DNA of 64,000 nucleotides. Source: Neobacillus cucumis. Lineage in GTDB: Bacteria; Bacillota; Bacilli; Bacillales_B; DSM-18226. Made by a program: the position numbers and the translations under genes. The notes below the pieces were generated by a model. The model ran no database searches. It was not told the origin of the DNA and saw only the letters and a program-made list of their open reading frames with translations. The DNA lies in assembly GCF_023715505.1 (NCBI RefSeq), contig NZ_JAMBOH010000010.1, positions 145,478-209,477 on the forward strand, written 5' to 3'. Shown in pieces: positions 28,147-36,958 of the stretch (its first letter is position 1; each line of letters opens with the position of its first letter).

Positions 28147-28902
28147 ATGTGTTTGATTCTGTTTGCCTATCGTGTTCGTAAGGAGTATCAACTAATTGTC
28201 GCGGCAAATCGTGATGAATTTTATCAACGGCCGACTGCCCCGGCACACTTCTGGGAGGATCAGCCTGATATTCTTGCCGGACGGGACCTAGAAAAAATGG
28301 GCACCTGGATGGGAGTGACAACGAGCGGGCGCTTTGCGGCATTGACTAATTACCGCGATCCCAAGGAAGCAACAGAGGGAAAACGTTCACGAGGAGAATT
28401 AGTGGCTGATGCCTTGATATATAAAGGGAATATGGAAGAGTATATGCAAAATCTTGAAGTACATAATCACTTGTATCCAGGCTATAACTTATTAGTAGGG
28501 GATGGGAACGAATTATATTATTACTCTAATGTCGGCGGAAAACTGGAAAAACTAACTCCAGGTATATATGGTGTGAGTAACCATTTATTAAATAGCAGCT
28601 GGCCAAAGGTGGAAAAAGGGTGGGAAGGTTTGGCACGAATAATAAGTGAGAAAAACGATGGGATGGAAGAAGCGTTGTTTGCCCTTCTGCAAAATGCGGA
28701 TCCCGCCCCGGATGAGGCTCTTCCAAGTACAGGGCTTACATTGGAATGGGAGCGGATGCTTTCGCCCTTGTTTATTGAGAGTGAGCATTATGGAACGAGA
28801 AGTTCAACGGTGATGTTAATGACAGGGACGAAGCTTCGATATATAGAAAGAGTCTTTTCGAAGAACGGCGAAAATAACCAACAATATACGATTGAACTGT
28901 AA
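28147..28902 (+). CDS. NRDE-family (TANGO2-like) protein
   Basis: A 251-residue NRDE-domain protein. The start is set at 28147, not 28081, because the family begins Met-Cys (MCLILFAYRV) with the cysteine near the mature N-terminus, and AAAGGGTG lies eight bases upstream. The hallmark AANRDEFYQRPTAPAHFW at ~20-37 gives the family its name; AGRDLEKMGTWMGVTTSGRFAALTNYRDP and GVSNHLLNSSWPKV follow. The fold is related to N-terminal nucleophile hydrolases. The biochemical role is not established in bacteria; eukaryotic TANGO2 has been linked to heme and lipid handling. No operon partner is obvious. Confidence 0.85.
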   Translation: MCLILFAYRVRKEYQLIVAANRDEFYQRPTAPAHFWEDQPDILAGRDLEKMGTWMGVTTSGRFAALTNYRDPKEATEGKRSRGELVADALIYKGNMEEYMQNLEVHNHLYPGYNLLVGDGNELYYYSNVGGKLEKLTPGIYGVSNHLLNSSWPKVEKGWEGLARIISEKNDGMEEALFALLQNADPAPDEALPSTGLTLEWERMLSPLFIESEHYGTRSSTVMLMTGTKLRYIERVFSKNGENNQQYTIEL

Positions 28903-28911
28903 CTTTAAAAC

Positions 28912-28929
28912 TAATGAAACGTTTAATTA
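28912..28929. promoter_or_regulatory. Variant AAACGTTT palindrome before the RpiR gene
   Basis: TAATGAAACGTTTAATTA is an 18-bp palindrome with one mismatch, in the 220-base gap between the NRDE gene and the RpiR-type regulator. It differs by one base from the three sites before lemA. Confidence 0.5.
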
Positions 28930-29122
28930 GAAGACTGGAGTTTATGTATTAAGACTGAAGTTACCATCGGAAATTTAAATTCAACGAAGAGAGAATTCAG
29001 TTTCTTGTTGGACGAAAATGCTTGTTTACGTTTTAAATAAATAAAATCAAGTAGAAAATTGTTAAATAATTATTATAAAATAGGAAATAGACGAATATGA
29101 AAGGGAAAGTAGAGGAACGTCA

Positions 29123-29989
29123 ATGAGCGAATTGAACGTAAATACAAATCCAGGTTTTTTCACCAGAATAAATGCCGCCATGTCAAGGCTTCGGGATTCA
29201 GAAAAAAAAATTATCGAGTTTATCGAACAAAATCAGGACGAGATTATACATCTTTCCATTACGGAAGTAGCTGAAAGAAGTGAAACAAGTGAATCGTCTG
29301 TTGTCCGATTATGTAAAAGGCTTGGTTATAAAGGATTCCAAGATTTGAAGATAAATTTGGCGAAGGAAGTCATCGCCCCGGAAAAGCAGATTCATGAAGT
29401 TATTGAAAAAGGTGACGACGTCGTCATGATTAAAAAGAAGGTATTTCAGTCAAACATTCAAGCACTATACGATTCTATAGAGGTTTGTAATGATGGGGAA
29501 CTAAGGAAGGCTGTGGATGCCATTTCAAATGCCCGTTTCATTGAGTTTTATGGAACAGGCGGGTCCGGAACCGTAGCATTAGATGCTCACCACAAGCTAT
29601 TAAAATTAGGGATTAAATCATTTGCGTATAACGATACAATTTTGCAAGCTATGTCAGCCAGTGTGCTCACAAATCAAGATGTTGTGATTGGAATTTCCCA
29701 TACAGGCTCCAACACAGATGTTTTAGCAGCTCTGAAGTTAGCGAAAGAAGCGGGGGCAACGATAATTTGTATTACAAATTCATCAAAATCGCCGATTACG
29801 AAAATATCGGATATCGTCTTGCAAACAGCTTCAAATGAGACATTGTTTCGAACCGATGCGATTTCTTCAAGAATTGCTCAATTAACTATTATTGATATTT
29901 TAGTTGCTGCGGTTGCCAACCAGCAATATGAATTGTATTACAGCAACCTCCAGAAAACACGTAAATCCACCATAGATAAAAAACTGTAA
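29123..29989 (+). CDS. RpiR/MurR-family transcriptional regulator
   Basis: A 288-residue regulator with an N-terminal HTH_6 domain (SITEVAERSETSESSVVRLCKRLGYKGFQDLKINLAKE, ~45-85) and a C-terminal SIS phosphosugar-binding domain (FYGTGGSGTVALDAHHKLLKLG, VVIGISHTGSNTDVLAALKLAKEAGA). Such proteins sense sugar phosphates. It lies 312 bases before a catabolic operon whose leader carries three related palindromes, so local control is likely. The effector is probably a phosphorylated intermediate made by the FGGY kinase at 32213; this is inferred. Confidence 0.9.
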   Translation: MSELNVNTNPGFFTRINAAMSRLRDSEKKIIEFIEQNQDEIIHLSITEVAERSETSESSVVRLCKRLGYKGFQDLKINLAKEVIAPEKQIHEVIEKGDDVVMIKKKVFQSNIQALYDSIEVCNDGELRKAVDAISNARFIEFYGTGGSGTVALDAHHKLLKLGIKSFAYNDTILQAMSASVLTNQDVVIGISHTGSNTDVLAALKLAKEAGATIICITNSSKSPITKISDIVLQTASNETLFRTDAISSRIAQLTIIDILVAAVANQQYELYYSNLQKTRKSTIDKKL

Positions 29990-30000
29990 GGGATTTCAGA

Positions 30001-30019
30001 AAAAAAGTTTCACTTTTTT
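30001..30019 (+). terminator. Weak hairpin terminator after the RpiR gene
   Basis: AAAAAAGT-TTC-ACTTTTTTT forms an 8-bp stem that is almost all A-T and runs into Ts. It may give partial termination between the regulator and the operon. Confidence 0.4.
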
Positions 30020-30031
30020 TAAAATAAATGT

Positions 30032-30265
30032 TGAAGGAAATTACCATCACGTGATATGATGAGTTTGTAAATAAAGTTTTTAGAAAATTCAATATCTACT
30101 CTTAGCAATTTATAATGCAAGCATAGTCAAGTGCCCTAAAAAGGTGAATTTGACTCAAAAATTCACTAAGATCTTCTTCTAGCATGGATAAACTGGTTTA
30201 AATAAAAGAATAGAGGAAATTATCTTCTATTTTTTTATAAAAATAATGAAGGAAATTTCCTTCAT
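30032..30265 (+). promoter_or_regulatory. Three palindromic operator candidates for the RpiR-type regulator
   Basis: The 312-base leader holds TGAAGGAAATTACCATCA (30032-30049), AGAGGAAATTATCTTCT (30212-30228) and a perfect 20-bp palindrome ATGAAGGAAATTTCCTTCAT (30246-30265). All share GGAAATT with a nearly symmetrical arm. A related GGAAATATTTCC lies at 35292. The last leader site is 37 bases before the dehydrogenase start, where binding would block transcription. Confidence 0.7.
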
Positions 30266-30301
30266 AAAGAACCATACTAACCTAAAAGGAGCAAAGGAGT
30301 T

Positions 30302-31339
30302 ATGAGAGCAGCTGTATTTCATGGACCGAATGAACTGAAGCTTGAAGAGGTAAAAAAGCCGGAAATAAATGAACATGAGGTACTTGTTAGAGTTAATGCC
30401 AGTGCTGTATGTGGTACAGATGTCCGTATTTTTGAAGGGAAAAAGACAAAGGGTGTCAGAACTCCTTCAGTCATTGGTCATGAGCTTGTTGGCACAATTG
30501 AAGAAGTTGGCGGTCAAGTGAAAGGTTTTTTTGCAGGAGATCGGGTGGGAGTAATGCCTGTTATTCCGTGCAGGAAGTGTTACTACTGTTTAAATGGCAG
30601 AGAAAATGTCTGCGCAAACCGTACAGCGATTGGATATGAGTACGATGGTGGTTTTGCGGAATATGTGAGGATTCCTAGCGCAGCTCTCGAAGCAGGGAAT
30701 TTAGTGAAAATCCCGGATCATCTTACCTTTGAACAGGCCGTTATTACAGAGCCGCTTGCTTGCTGCATCAATGGTCAAAGAAAGGCAAATGTCAAAATGG
30801 GCGATGTTGTAGTGGTTATTGGAGGCGGACCCATTGGATTAATGCATGTTCAATTAGCGAAAATTGCAGGAGCAAGTACCGTTATTTTAAGTGAGCCAAT
30901 TGGTCATCGCCGTGAAAAAGCACTCCTTGCAGGAGCTGACTTTGCTGTAAATCCTAATATTGAATCATTAGAAGATATCGTGTTAAGTGAAACAGAAGGG
31001 CTGGGAGCCGATATTGTCATCATGGCAATAGGCGTTCCTTTCTTAGTTAACTCTAGTGCGAACCTATTAAAAAAAGGTGGTATATTAAACCTTTTCGCTG
31101 GATTTACGAAAAATGTTATGTCAGAAATCGATCCAAACGTCATTCATTACAATGAAATTACGATCAACGGAACATCTGCTCTAACAAGAGCAGATTATCA
31201 TAAATCACTATCACTGATTGCTTCTGGTCAGATTAATACTGAGGTAATTACCACAACTGGTTACACTCTTGATGATATTGAGAGGGCGATCATGGATGTG
31301 AAAAATGGAAATGGTATGAAGACTGTTATTACTCAATAA
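30302..31339 (+). CDS. Zinc-dependent alcohol/polyol dehydrogenase (threonine dehydrogenase-like MDR)
   Basis: A 345-residue medium-chain dehydrogenase. Catalytic zinc ligands are the Cys of AVCGTDVRIF, the His-Glu of VIGHELVG, and the Glu of TEPLACC; the structural zinc site is CRKCYYCLNGRENVC. The NAD-binding motif is VVVIGGGPIGLMHVQLAKIAGA. It is in the sorbitol/threonine/galactitol-1-phosphate dehydrogenase group, so it likely oxidises a secondary hydroxyl of a polyol or sugar acid. It is the first gene of the RpiR-linked operon; AAAGGAG precedes the ATG. The exact substrate is unknown. Confidence 0.88.
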   Translation: MRAAVFHGPNELKLEEVKKPEINEHEVLVRVNASAVCGTDVRIFEGKKTKGVRTPSVIGHELVGTIEEVGGQVKGFFAGDRVGVMPVIPCRKCYYCLNGRENVCANRTAIGYEYDGGFAEYVRIPSAALEAGNLVKIPDHLTFEQAVITEPLACCINGQRKANVKMGDVVVVIGGGPIGLMHVQLAKIAGASTVILSEPIGHRREKALLAGADFAVNPNIESLEDIVLSETEGLGADIVIMAIGVPFLVNSSANLLKKGGILNLFAGFTKNVMSEIDPNVIHYNEITINGTSALTRADYHKSLSLIASGQINTEVITTTGYTLDDIERAIMDVKNGNGMKTVITQ

Positions 31340-31374
31340 AAAAACTATGAATATGAGAATAGGAGTGTTTTATT

Positions 31375-32199
31375 ATGGCATTTTTAGGTAAAGAAATTCG
31401 TATGAATCGTCTATTAAACCAAAAGTCTGGGAAACTATTAGCAGTTGCAGTTGACCAAGCAATGGCACGGGGGATTTTTGAAGAACTTATGCCAATCCAG
31501 CGTAAGTTGGATGAAATCGTTGCAGGTGGACCTGATGCAATTACCATGCATAAAGGAATTGCCGATATGTGTTACCGTCCGCATGCAGGAAAAACAGGCT
31601 TTATTTTGAAATGCTCTACGTTCTCCCCTTGGCAGCCAAATTATGATGCATGGGTTACTGAAGTAGATGAGGCAGTCCGTTTAGGAGCCGATGCTGTTTC
31701 CATGGGGTGTATTGTCGGTGGAGAGGACCAGCCAGAACAGCTCAGAAATCTTGGAATAATTGCCGGTCAAGCGGCTGCACATGGTTTGCCAATGATTGCC
31801 CACATTTATCCAAGAGGAAATCAAATCCCAGAGGATGACAAGAATAATTGGAAGCATGTAGCTTACGCTGTTCGTGCAGGTGCAGAGCTTGGAGTAGATA
31901 TCGTAAAAACTAAGTATACTGGCAATCCAGAAACCTTCGCTAAGGTCGTCGCTTCTACACCAGGAAAGGTCGTAGTGGCAGGTGGAGATAACGGAAATAA
32001 TATTGAAGACTATTTCCAAATGGTATACGATGTTATTGATGCTGGCGGAGTTGGAATCACCTTTGGAAGAATAGTATGGAACAATCCTAATCCAACAGCT
32101 GTTGTTACAGCGTTTAAAAACATTATCCATAATAAAGGAACAGTAAAAGAAACACTGGAGCTTTATAACGAATTAATGAATTCACCAGTAACTGTATAG
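31375..32199 (+). CDS. Class I aldolase of the DhnA/LsrF/DeoC-like family
   Basis: A 274-residue (beta/alpha)8 aldolase. The Schiff-base lysine is predicted in DIVKTKYTG (~residue 180), and the phosphate-binding end is GGVGITFGRIVWNNPNP, as in FbaB, LsrF and ADTH-synthase relatives. AVDQAMARGIF near the N-terminus is the usual AxDH/Q loop. It sits 13 bases before an FGGY kinase, suggesting that it cleaves or rearranges a phosphorylated keto sugar or sugar acid. LsrF-like chemistry (with an FGGY kinase as in LsrK) is an alternative. Confidence 0.83.
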   Translation: MAFLGKEIRMNRLLNQKSGKLLAVAVDQAMARGIFEELMPIQRKLDEIVAGGPDAITMHKGIADMCYRPHAGKTGFILKCSTFSPWQPNYDAWVTEVDEAVRLGADAVSMGCIVGGEDQPEQLRNLGIIAGQAAAHGLPMIAHIYPRGNQIPEDDKNNWKHVAYAVRAGAELGVDIVKTKYTGNPETFAKVVASTPGKVVVAGGDNGNNIEDYFQMVYDVIDAGGVGITFGRIVWNNPNPTAVVTAFKNIIHNKGTVKETLELYNELMNSPVTV

Positions 32200-32212
32200 A
32201 GGGTGATGAGTC

Positions 32213-33748
32213 ATGTCTCACATTATTGGAATAGATATTGGGACAAGTGGAATTAAAGTTGGAGCAATGAATAGAGAAGGAGAATTAGGGTTTCTTGAAT
32301 ATGAGCCCTATTCTCTTCTTTACCCTAAAATGGGCTGGGTAGAAATTGATCTAGAGGACATTTGGAATAAAGTTAAAACATTACTTTTAAATGTATGGCA
32401 GCAGGTAGAGGATGCGGGCAAGGTAGATGCAATCTCTCTTTCTACTTTTTGTAATAGTTCGGTCTTTTTAGATGCAAAGGGCGAGCCACTTTATCCAGGG
32501 ATTTTGTATTTAGACCAAAGAAGTAAAGAGGAAGCGGACCTGATCAAAAATCAAGTCAGCGAAGAACTATTGTTCAAAGTGACGAAAAACCGGTTAGAGC
32601 CCGGAATGTATACGGTAACAACTCATTTGTGGTTCAAAAACCATCACCCAGAGCTGTATGCCCAAACCTATAAATGGGGGAACCTTTCTACTTTCATTTT
32701 ACACAAATTAACAGGAAACTTTGTGATGGATTGGACGCAAAGCTCCTTCACGGGCATTTATGATGTAGAAAACTATCAATGGTCGACAGATATTTATGAG
32801 AAAGTTGGCATCGACCGTGATAAGCTTCCTGATGTTGTAAATCCTTGTTCAATTATTGGGGAATATATGCATCCGATCCTAACATCCATTCGTATTCCCG
32901 TAGTTGCCGGTGCAGCGGACACAGCATGCTCAGCAGCAGCGCTCGGTATTGGGGTCAATGAAATGTTTGAATCAGTAGGGACATCTAATGTCTTTACGGT
33001 TTGTACTGATCAGCCTGAGCTTTTGGATAAGCGTTTCTTAAATAGATGCCATGTTATAAAAAATCGCTGGTTATCTCATGGAGCGATGTCGTTTCCTGGT
33101 GCAGCCATTCATTGGTTCTATGAGCAATTTTTGAAGCCGGAAGGACATTCGAAGGCAGTTTTGGAGGATTTATGCAAACAGTCAATTCCTGGTGCAGGCG
33201 GTGTTTTTTTTCTGCCATATATGCAAGGGGAACGTGCGCCCATTTGGGATCCAAATGCTAGAGGAGTATTTGCCGGAATTCATTTAAACACAACGAAAGC
33301 AGATATGTTTCGTGCTGTGTTAGAAGGATGCTCTTTTGGACTAAAGCAAATTAACGAAATTATTGAAACAAAGTATCAGCTTCAAGTGGAAAGCTACCAA
33401 TCTATTGGCGGAGGGGCGAAAAATCGAGAATGGGCCCAAATCAAAGCCAATGTATTGAACAAAAGCGTTCATATTAAAGATGTTTCCGAGACCGGTGTAT
33501 TAGGAACTTGTTTACTTGCAGGAACTGTTATTGGTTATTTTTCTTCTTTGGAATATGCCGCAAAAGAAATTTGTAACAACACAATTTACACACTAAAGCC
33601 ACAGCAGAGTCAACTAAGAAAATATGACGAATTATATAAAGTGTTTAATGAGTTATATCCTTCTTTAAAATCATTTTTTGCCTTGAGTGCTAGGCGAAGC
33701 TCTGAGACGGGCGAAAAAATTGAGGTGGATCAAGCGGTTATTATTTAA
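32213..33748 (+). CDS. FGGY-family carbohydrate kinase
   Basis: A 511-residue sugar kinase with both FGGY halves. The N-terminal phosphate loop is GIDIGTSGIKVGAMN (~6-20), PYSLLYPKMGWVEIDLEDIW is a gluconate/xylulose-kinase feature, and the second-domain motifs VAGAADTACSAAALGIG, GTSNVF, PYMQGERAPIWDPNARGVFAG and SIGGGAKNREWAQIKANVLN are complete. It should phosphorylate the intermediate made by the dehydrogenase before aldol cleavage. Substrate cannot be resolved among gluconate, xylulose, ribulose, erythritol-type or AI-2-type sugars. Confidence 0.9.
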   Translation: MSHIIGIDIGTSGIKVGAMNREGELGFLEYEPYSLLYPKMGWVEIDLEDIWNKVKTLLLNVWQQVEDAGKVDAISLSTFCNSSVFLDAKGEPLYPGILYLDQRSKEEADLIKNQVSEELLFKVTKNRLEPGMYTVTTHLWFKNHHPELYAQTYKWGNLSTFILHKLTGNFVMDWTQSSFTGIYDVENYQWSTDIYEKVGIDRDKLPDVVNPCSIIGEYMHPILTSIRIPVVAGAADTACSAAALGIGVNEMFESVGTSNVFTVCTDQPELLDKRFLNRCHVIKNRWLSHGAMSFPGAAIHWFYEQFLKPEGHSKAVLEDLCKQSIPGAGGVFFLPYMQGERAPIWDPNARGVFAGIHLNTTKADMFRAVLEGCSFGLKQINEIIETKYQLQVESYQSIGGGAKNREWAQIKANVLNKSVHIKDVSETGVLGTCLLAGTVIGYFSSLEYAAKEICNNTIYTLKPQQSQLRKYDELYKVFNELYPSLKSFFALSARRSSETGEKIEVDQAVII

Positions 33749-33835
33749 TAAAAAATGAAAACCCTTACAGTTAGAGGAGAAACTTTTTCTGAAGTGATAT
33801 TAAAAAAATATTTTTAATCGAACGGGGGATATGGT

Positions 33836-35167
33836 ATGTCTTTACCTGAATCTAAGATCAGTGCAGGTCTTGCACTAAAGAAAAAGACAGGCTATCGTTG
33901 GTTAGTTCTTTCGCTTATTTTTTTGGTATACATTGTTTGTTATGCAGACCGTACGAATATCGGTGTAGTCCTCCCGTTTATTAAAGAGGATTTTGCTCTT
34001 AACAATTTCCAGGCAGGGGCGATCTCAAGTTTCTTCTTCTTAGGATATGCCTGTTCGCAGATTCCAGCAGGGTTTTTACTTGGCAAAAAAGGAACTCGTG
34101 GAGTAGTAGCTCTTGCTGTTATTGCTTTTTCGGTGGTTACCTTCTTACTCGGAACAGTTTCTGGTGCTGCACTTTTGATTTTACTTCGTTTACTATTAGG
34201 TTTGACAGAGGGTCCTGTACCGGTAAGTATGTCAACTACGATTAACCATTGGTTCCCAGCAAAAGAAAAAGCGACTGCAACAGGTATTTATATTGCTTCC
34301 ACACAGCTTGCTCCAATCTTTGTACCAATTATCGCGGCTGCGATTGCCATGTCATTCGGTTGGCGTTATGTGTTTTACTGGTTTGCCATCCCTGGTTTAG
34401 TTATTGCTCTTGTTTGGTACTTAGTAGTTCGAACTAAGCCTGAAGACAGCTCAAAGGTATCAAAAGCTGAGTTAGAATATATTCGCCAAGAGGAAGTTAG
34501 GGTTGAAGCAAGTGGGGAACAAAGATCACTTGGCTGGCTTGATAAGGCGATTAGATATCAGAAAATTGAAATAATTAATACTCCTAAAAAAGTTTTTACT
34601 TCTTGGAACATTTGGGGTAATACGCTTACTTATTTCTTAATGAACAGTGTATTATATGGCATGTTGACATGGGTTCCTATGTATTTGGTTAATGCAAAAG
34701 GCTACTCTTTTATGAAAATGGGATTTGTTGCATCGACCCCTGCAATTGGAGGATTAATTGGCGCGCTTTTAGGCGGCGTTATCTCTGACAAAGTATTTTT
34801 AAAAAGGCGTAAACCAACGATGTTAATTACTGCTATCGCTACAGCCATTATGATGCTGGTCGTTATTAATATCCCAGACAACGCAACACTTGTATCTCTT
34901 AGCTTAGGATTGGCAGGTTTCTTCCTTAACATTGGCTGGCCTGCATTTACCGCTTATCCAATGGGGTTAACTAACAGAAATACTTTCCCAGTTGCTATTG
35001 CTACAGTCAACAGTGGTGGAAACCTTGGTGGATTCTTTTCTCCGATGATCGTTGGTGCAATTCTTGATGCAACAGGTAATTACAATATTGCTTTTGGATT
35101 CTTTGCAGTATTGTTAGTACTTGGTTTCATAATTATCACGACCTTAAAAGAACCTGCACAAGATTAA
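33836..35167 (+). CDS. MFS anion:cation symporter (hexuronate/glucarate/galactonate type)
   Basis: A 443-residue major-facilitator carrier with twelve membrane helices. It belongs to the ACS group that imports organic anions such as hexuronates, aldarates and galactonate: VYIVCYADRTNIGVVLPFIKEDF and GLTEGPVPVSMSTTINHWFPAKEKATATGIY are typical. The class suggests that the operon's substrate is a sugar acid rather than a neutral sugar. GGGGG lies upstream of the ATG. It follows the kinase by 87 bases and is followed by a terminator. Confidence 0.86.
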   Translation: MSLPESKISAGLALKKKTGYRWLVLSLIFLVYIVCYADRTNIGVVLPFIKEDFALNNFQAGAISSFFFLGYACSQIPAGFLLGKKGTRGVVALAVIAFSVVTFLLGTVSGAALLILLRLLLGLTEGPVPVSMSTTINHWFPAKEKATATGIYIASTQLAPIFVPIIAAAIAMSFGWRYVFYWFAIPGLVIALVWYLVVRTKPEDSSKVSKAELEYIRQEEVRVEASGEQRSLGWLDKAIRYQKIEIINTPKKVFTSWNIWGNTLTYFLMNSVLYGMLTWVPMYLVNAKGYSFMKMGFVASTPAIGGLIGALLGGVISDKVFLKRRKPTMLITAIATAIMMLVVINIPDNATLVSLSLGLAGFFLNIGWPAFTAYPMGLTNRNTFPVAIATVNSGGNLGGFFSPMIVGAILDATGNYNIAFGFFAVLLVLGFIIITTLKEPAQD

Positions 35168-35236
35168 TAGTTGCGGATTTTTTAAAAGCTTAACTAATAA
35201 ACATAAACGTTTTCAATATAAGACAGCAATCACATA

Positions 35237-35268
35237 GGGCATGGGAATTATCCAGTGCCCTTTTTTAT
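35237..35268 (+). terminator. Terminator after the MFS carrier
   Basis: GGGCATGG pairs with CCAGTGCCC (one bulge) and is followed by six Ts. It separates the MFS gene from the hydroxyacid dehydrogenase. Confidence 0.75.
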
Positions 35269-35291
35269 TTTGAATTTACAACCCGTGTTAA

Positions 35292-35303
35292 GGAAATATT
35301 TCC
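35292..35303 (+). promoter_or_regulatory. GGAAATATTTCC palindrome before the hydroxyacid dehydrogenase
   Basis: A perfect 12-bp palindrome sharing the GGAAAT arm with the operators at 30032-30265. It sits 21 bases before the TTG start and could bring this gene under the same RpiR-type regulator. Confidence 0.5.
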
Positions 35304-35324
35304 AATAAAAAGGTGGGGATTTAG

Positions 35325-36305
35325 TTGAAAAGTACCGTGTATATTACAAGAAAGCTGCCCGAGGAAATAATTGATAAACTTTCTCATTATTTTCATGTGA
35401 GAATGTGGGGAGAAGAAAATATCCCTGTCCCAAGGGAAATTTTAATGAAGGAAATAGAAAATATCGACGGTCTTATTTGTTTATTGACAGAAAAGATAGA
35501 TGAAGAAGTCATAGCTAGGGCCAAGCATTTAAAGATAATTAGTAACGTAGCGGTAGGATATAACAATATCGACCTTCAAGCAGCAGCAAGAAAGGGGATT
35601 ATTGTAACCAACACGCCTGGCGTCCTTACGGAAACCACGGCCGATTTAACGTTTGCGCTTTTAATGGCAGCTGCCCGAAGAGTTGTAAATGCTTCCAATG
35701 TCTTGCGCAACGGCGAGTGGGGTGCATGGTCCTTGATGCAGCTTACTGGACAAGATATATATGGAGCTACAATAGGGATTATTGGGTTAGGGAGAATTGG
35801 AGAGGCCCTCGTCAAGCGGGCAAAGGGATTTGATATGAATGTTCTTTATTATAATCGTTCACGAAAGCAAGATAAAGAATGTGAGCTAGGTATTCACTAC
35901 GTAGAATTAGAGGATTTATTGCGGCAATCAGATTATGTATGCCTCATGCTTCCATATAGTGCGGAGGTACATCATCTAATTGGTAAAGAGGAATTGTCTC
36001 TGATGAAACCGAATGCCATCCTCATCAACACTGCAAGAGGTGGGATCGTAGACGAGGAAGCATTATATGAAGCGTTGAGGAATGGTGATATTTGGGGTGC
36101 CGGGTTAGATGTCTTTGAACAAGAACCAGTAGCAATGGATCATCCATTGTTATCCTTATCCAATGTCGTTACCCTGCCTCACATTGGAAGTGCAAGTGTC
36201 AAAACAAGAATGAGGATGGCTAATCTTGCAGTTGATAATATGGTGAAAGTATTAAATGGTGAAGAACCAATTACCCCGGTACAGCAGTATAAAGAAATCT
36301 TGTGA
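35325..36305 (+). CDS. D-isomer-specific 2-hydroxyacid dehydrogenase (glyoxylate/hydroxypyruvate reductase type)
   Basis: A 326-residue NAD(P)-dependent 2-hydroxyacid dehydrogenase. The substrate domain has ISNVAVGYNNID and TNTPGVLTETTADLTFALLMAAARR; the cofactor motif is GLGRIG; the catalytic Arg, Glu and His lie in NTARGGIVDEEAL, DVFEQEP and LPHIGSAS. This is the glyoxylate/hydroxypyruvate/2-ketogluconate reductase branch. The TTG start has AGGTGGGG six bases upstream. By position it probably reduces a 2-oxo acid released by the aldolase; the substrate is inferred. Confidence 0.87.
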   Translation: MKSTVYITRKLPEEIIDKLSHYFHVRMWGEENIPVPREILMKEIENIDGLICLLTEKIDEEVIARAKHLKIISNVAVGYNNIDLQAAARKGIIVTNTPGVLTETTADLTFALLMAAARRVVNASNVLRNGEWGAWSLMQLTGQDIYGATIGIIGLGRIGEALVKRAKGFDMNVLYYNRSRKQDKECELGIHYVELEDLLRQSDYVCLMLPYSAEVHHLIGKEELSLMKPNAILINTARGGIVDEEALYEALRNGDIWGAGLDVFEQEPVAMDHPLLSLSNVVTLPHIGSASVKTRMRMANLAVDNMVKVLNGEEPITPVQQYKEIL

Positions 36306-36344
36306 AAACTGTTAATGAATAAGTAGATTCTTTAAATAAGTGAA

Positions 36345-36401
36345 TAAAAAACCCGAATAAGGATCACTTCTTTAATTAGTGCACCTTATTCGGGTTTTTT
36401 T
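36345..36401. terminator. Bidirectional terminator between the dehydrogenase and yggT
   Basis: AAAAACCCGAATAAGGATCAC pairs with GTGCACCTTATTCGGGTTTTT with a small bulge. A and T runs on both sides let it serve both convergent genes. Confidence 0.9.
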
Positions 36402-36419
36402 AATGTAGGTTAGAGAAAA

Positions 36420-36701
36420 TCACACACCAATTACATTCAATGACTGTCGCAGTCCTTCTAGAGCAAATCCTGTTATATATCTAAAAACGAATATAGCGAT
36501 AATTGGTGAAATATCAATAGGCCCAAGTGGGGGGATGAACCGCCTAAAGAAGCCTAAATATGGTTCGACGAGCTTTGAGATCCACATCCCAATCTTTGTG
36601 GATTGAAATTTTGGAAACCAGGACCCAAAAATCGATATTAAGATAAGCCAATAATAAATTTCAAAAGCATACTGTCCAATTTGTAAAATGTATAATCCCA
36701 A
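36420..36701 (-). CDS. YggT-family membrane protein
   Basis: A 93-residue protein with two membrane helices, typical of YggT/YlmG: YWLILISIFGSWFP, LVEPYLGFFRRFIPPLGPIDISPIIAIFVF. The PYLxxFRRFIPPLGPIDxSPI block is the family signature. The TTG start has GGGGAG upstream. YlmG relatives are linked to cell division or envelope functions, usually in the ylm cluster; here it stands alone on the minus strand. Confidence 0.85.
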   Translation of the reverse strand: MGLYILQIGQYAFEIYYWLILISIFGSWFPKFQSTKIGMWISKLVEPYLGFFRRFIPPLGPIDISPIIAIFVFRYITGFALEGLRQSLNVIGV

Positions 36702-36958
36702 TTTATATCTCCCCGTCTTTTATAGTTTTATTGTAGGTGCAAAATTCGTAAAGATACATATATATACGGCTAAGCCCACTAAAGGTTTCATAATTCTGAT
36801 TGACTTAAAAAGCTTTTTTATTCGGAAATCTCTCATAGATAAAAATTAATTAAACCATTAATGAGTTGGGGTTAATTACAAAGGTTTTTCATTGGTTTTA
36901 TTATGCCATAGGGAACTTAACAAATTCTTAAATTCGATTGGGTTGGCGACTGAAAAAA

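Noticed and set aside
29123..36305. Sulfoquinovose or AI-2 degradation operon.
   Set aside because: The hallmark isomerase, PfkB-type kinase or transaldolase of sulfoglycolysis is missing, and there is no Lsr ABC transporter; the FGGY/LsrF-like pair alone is not enough.
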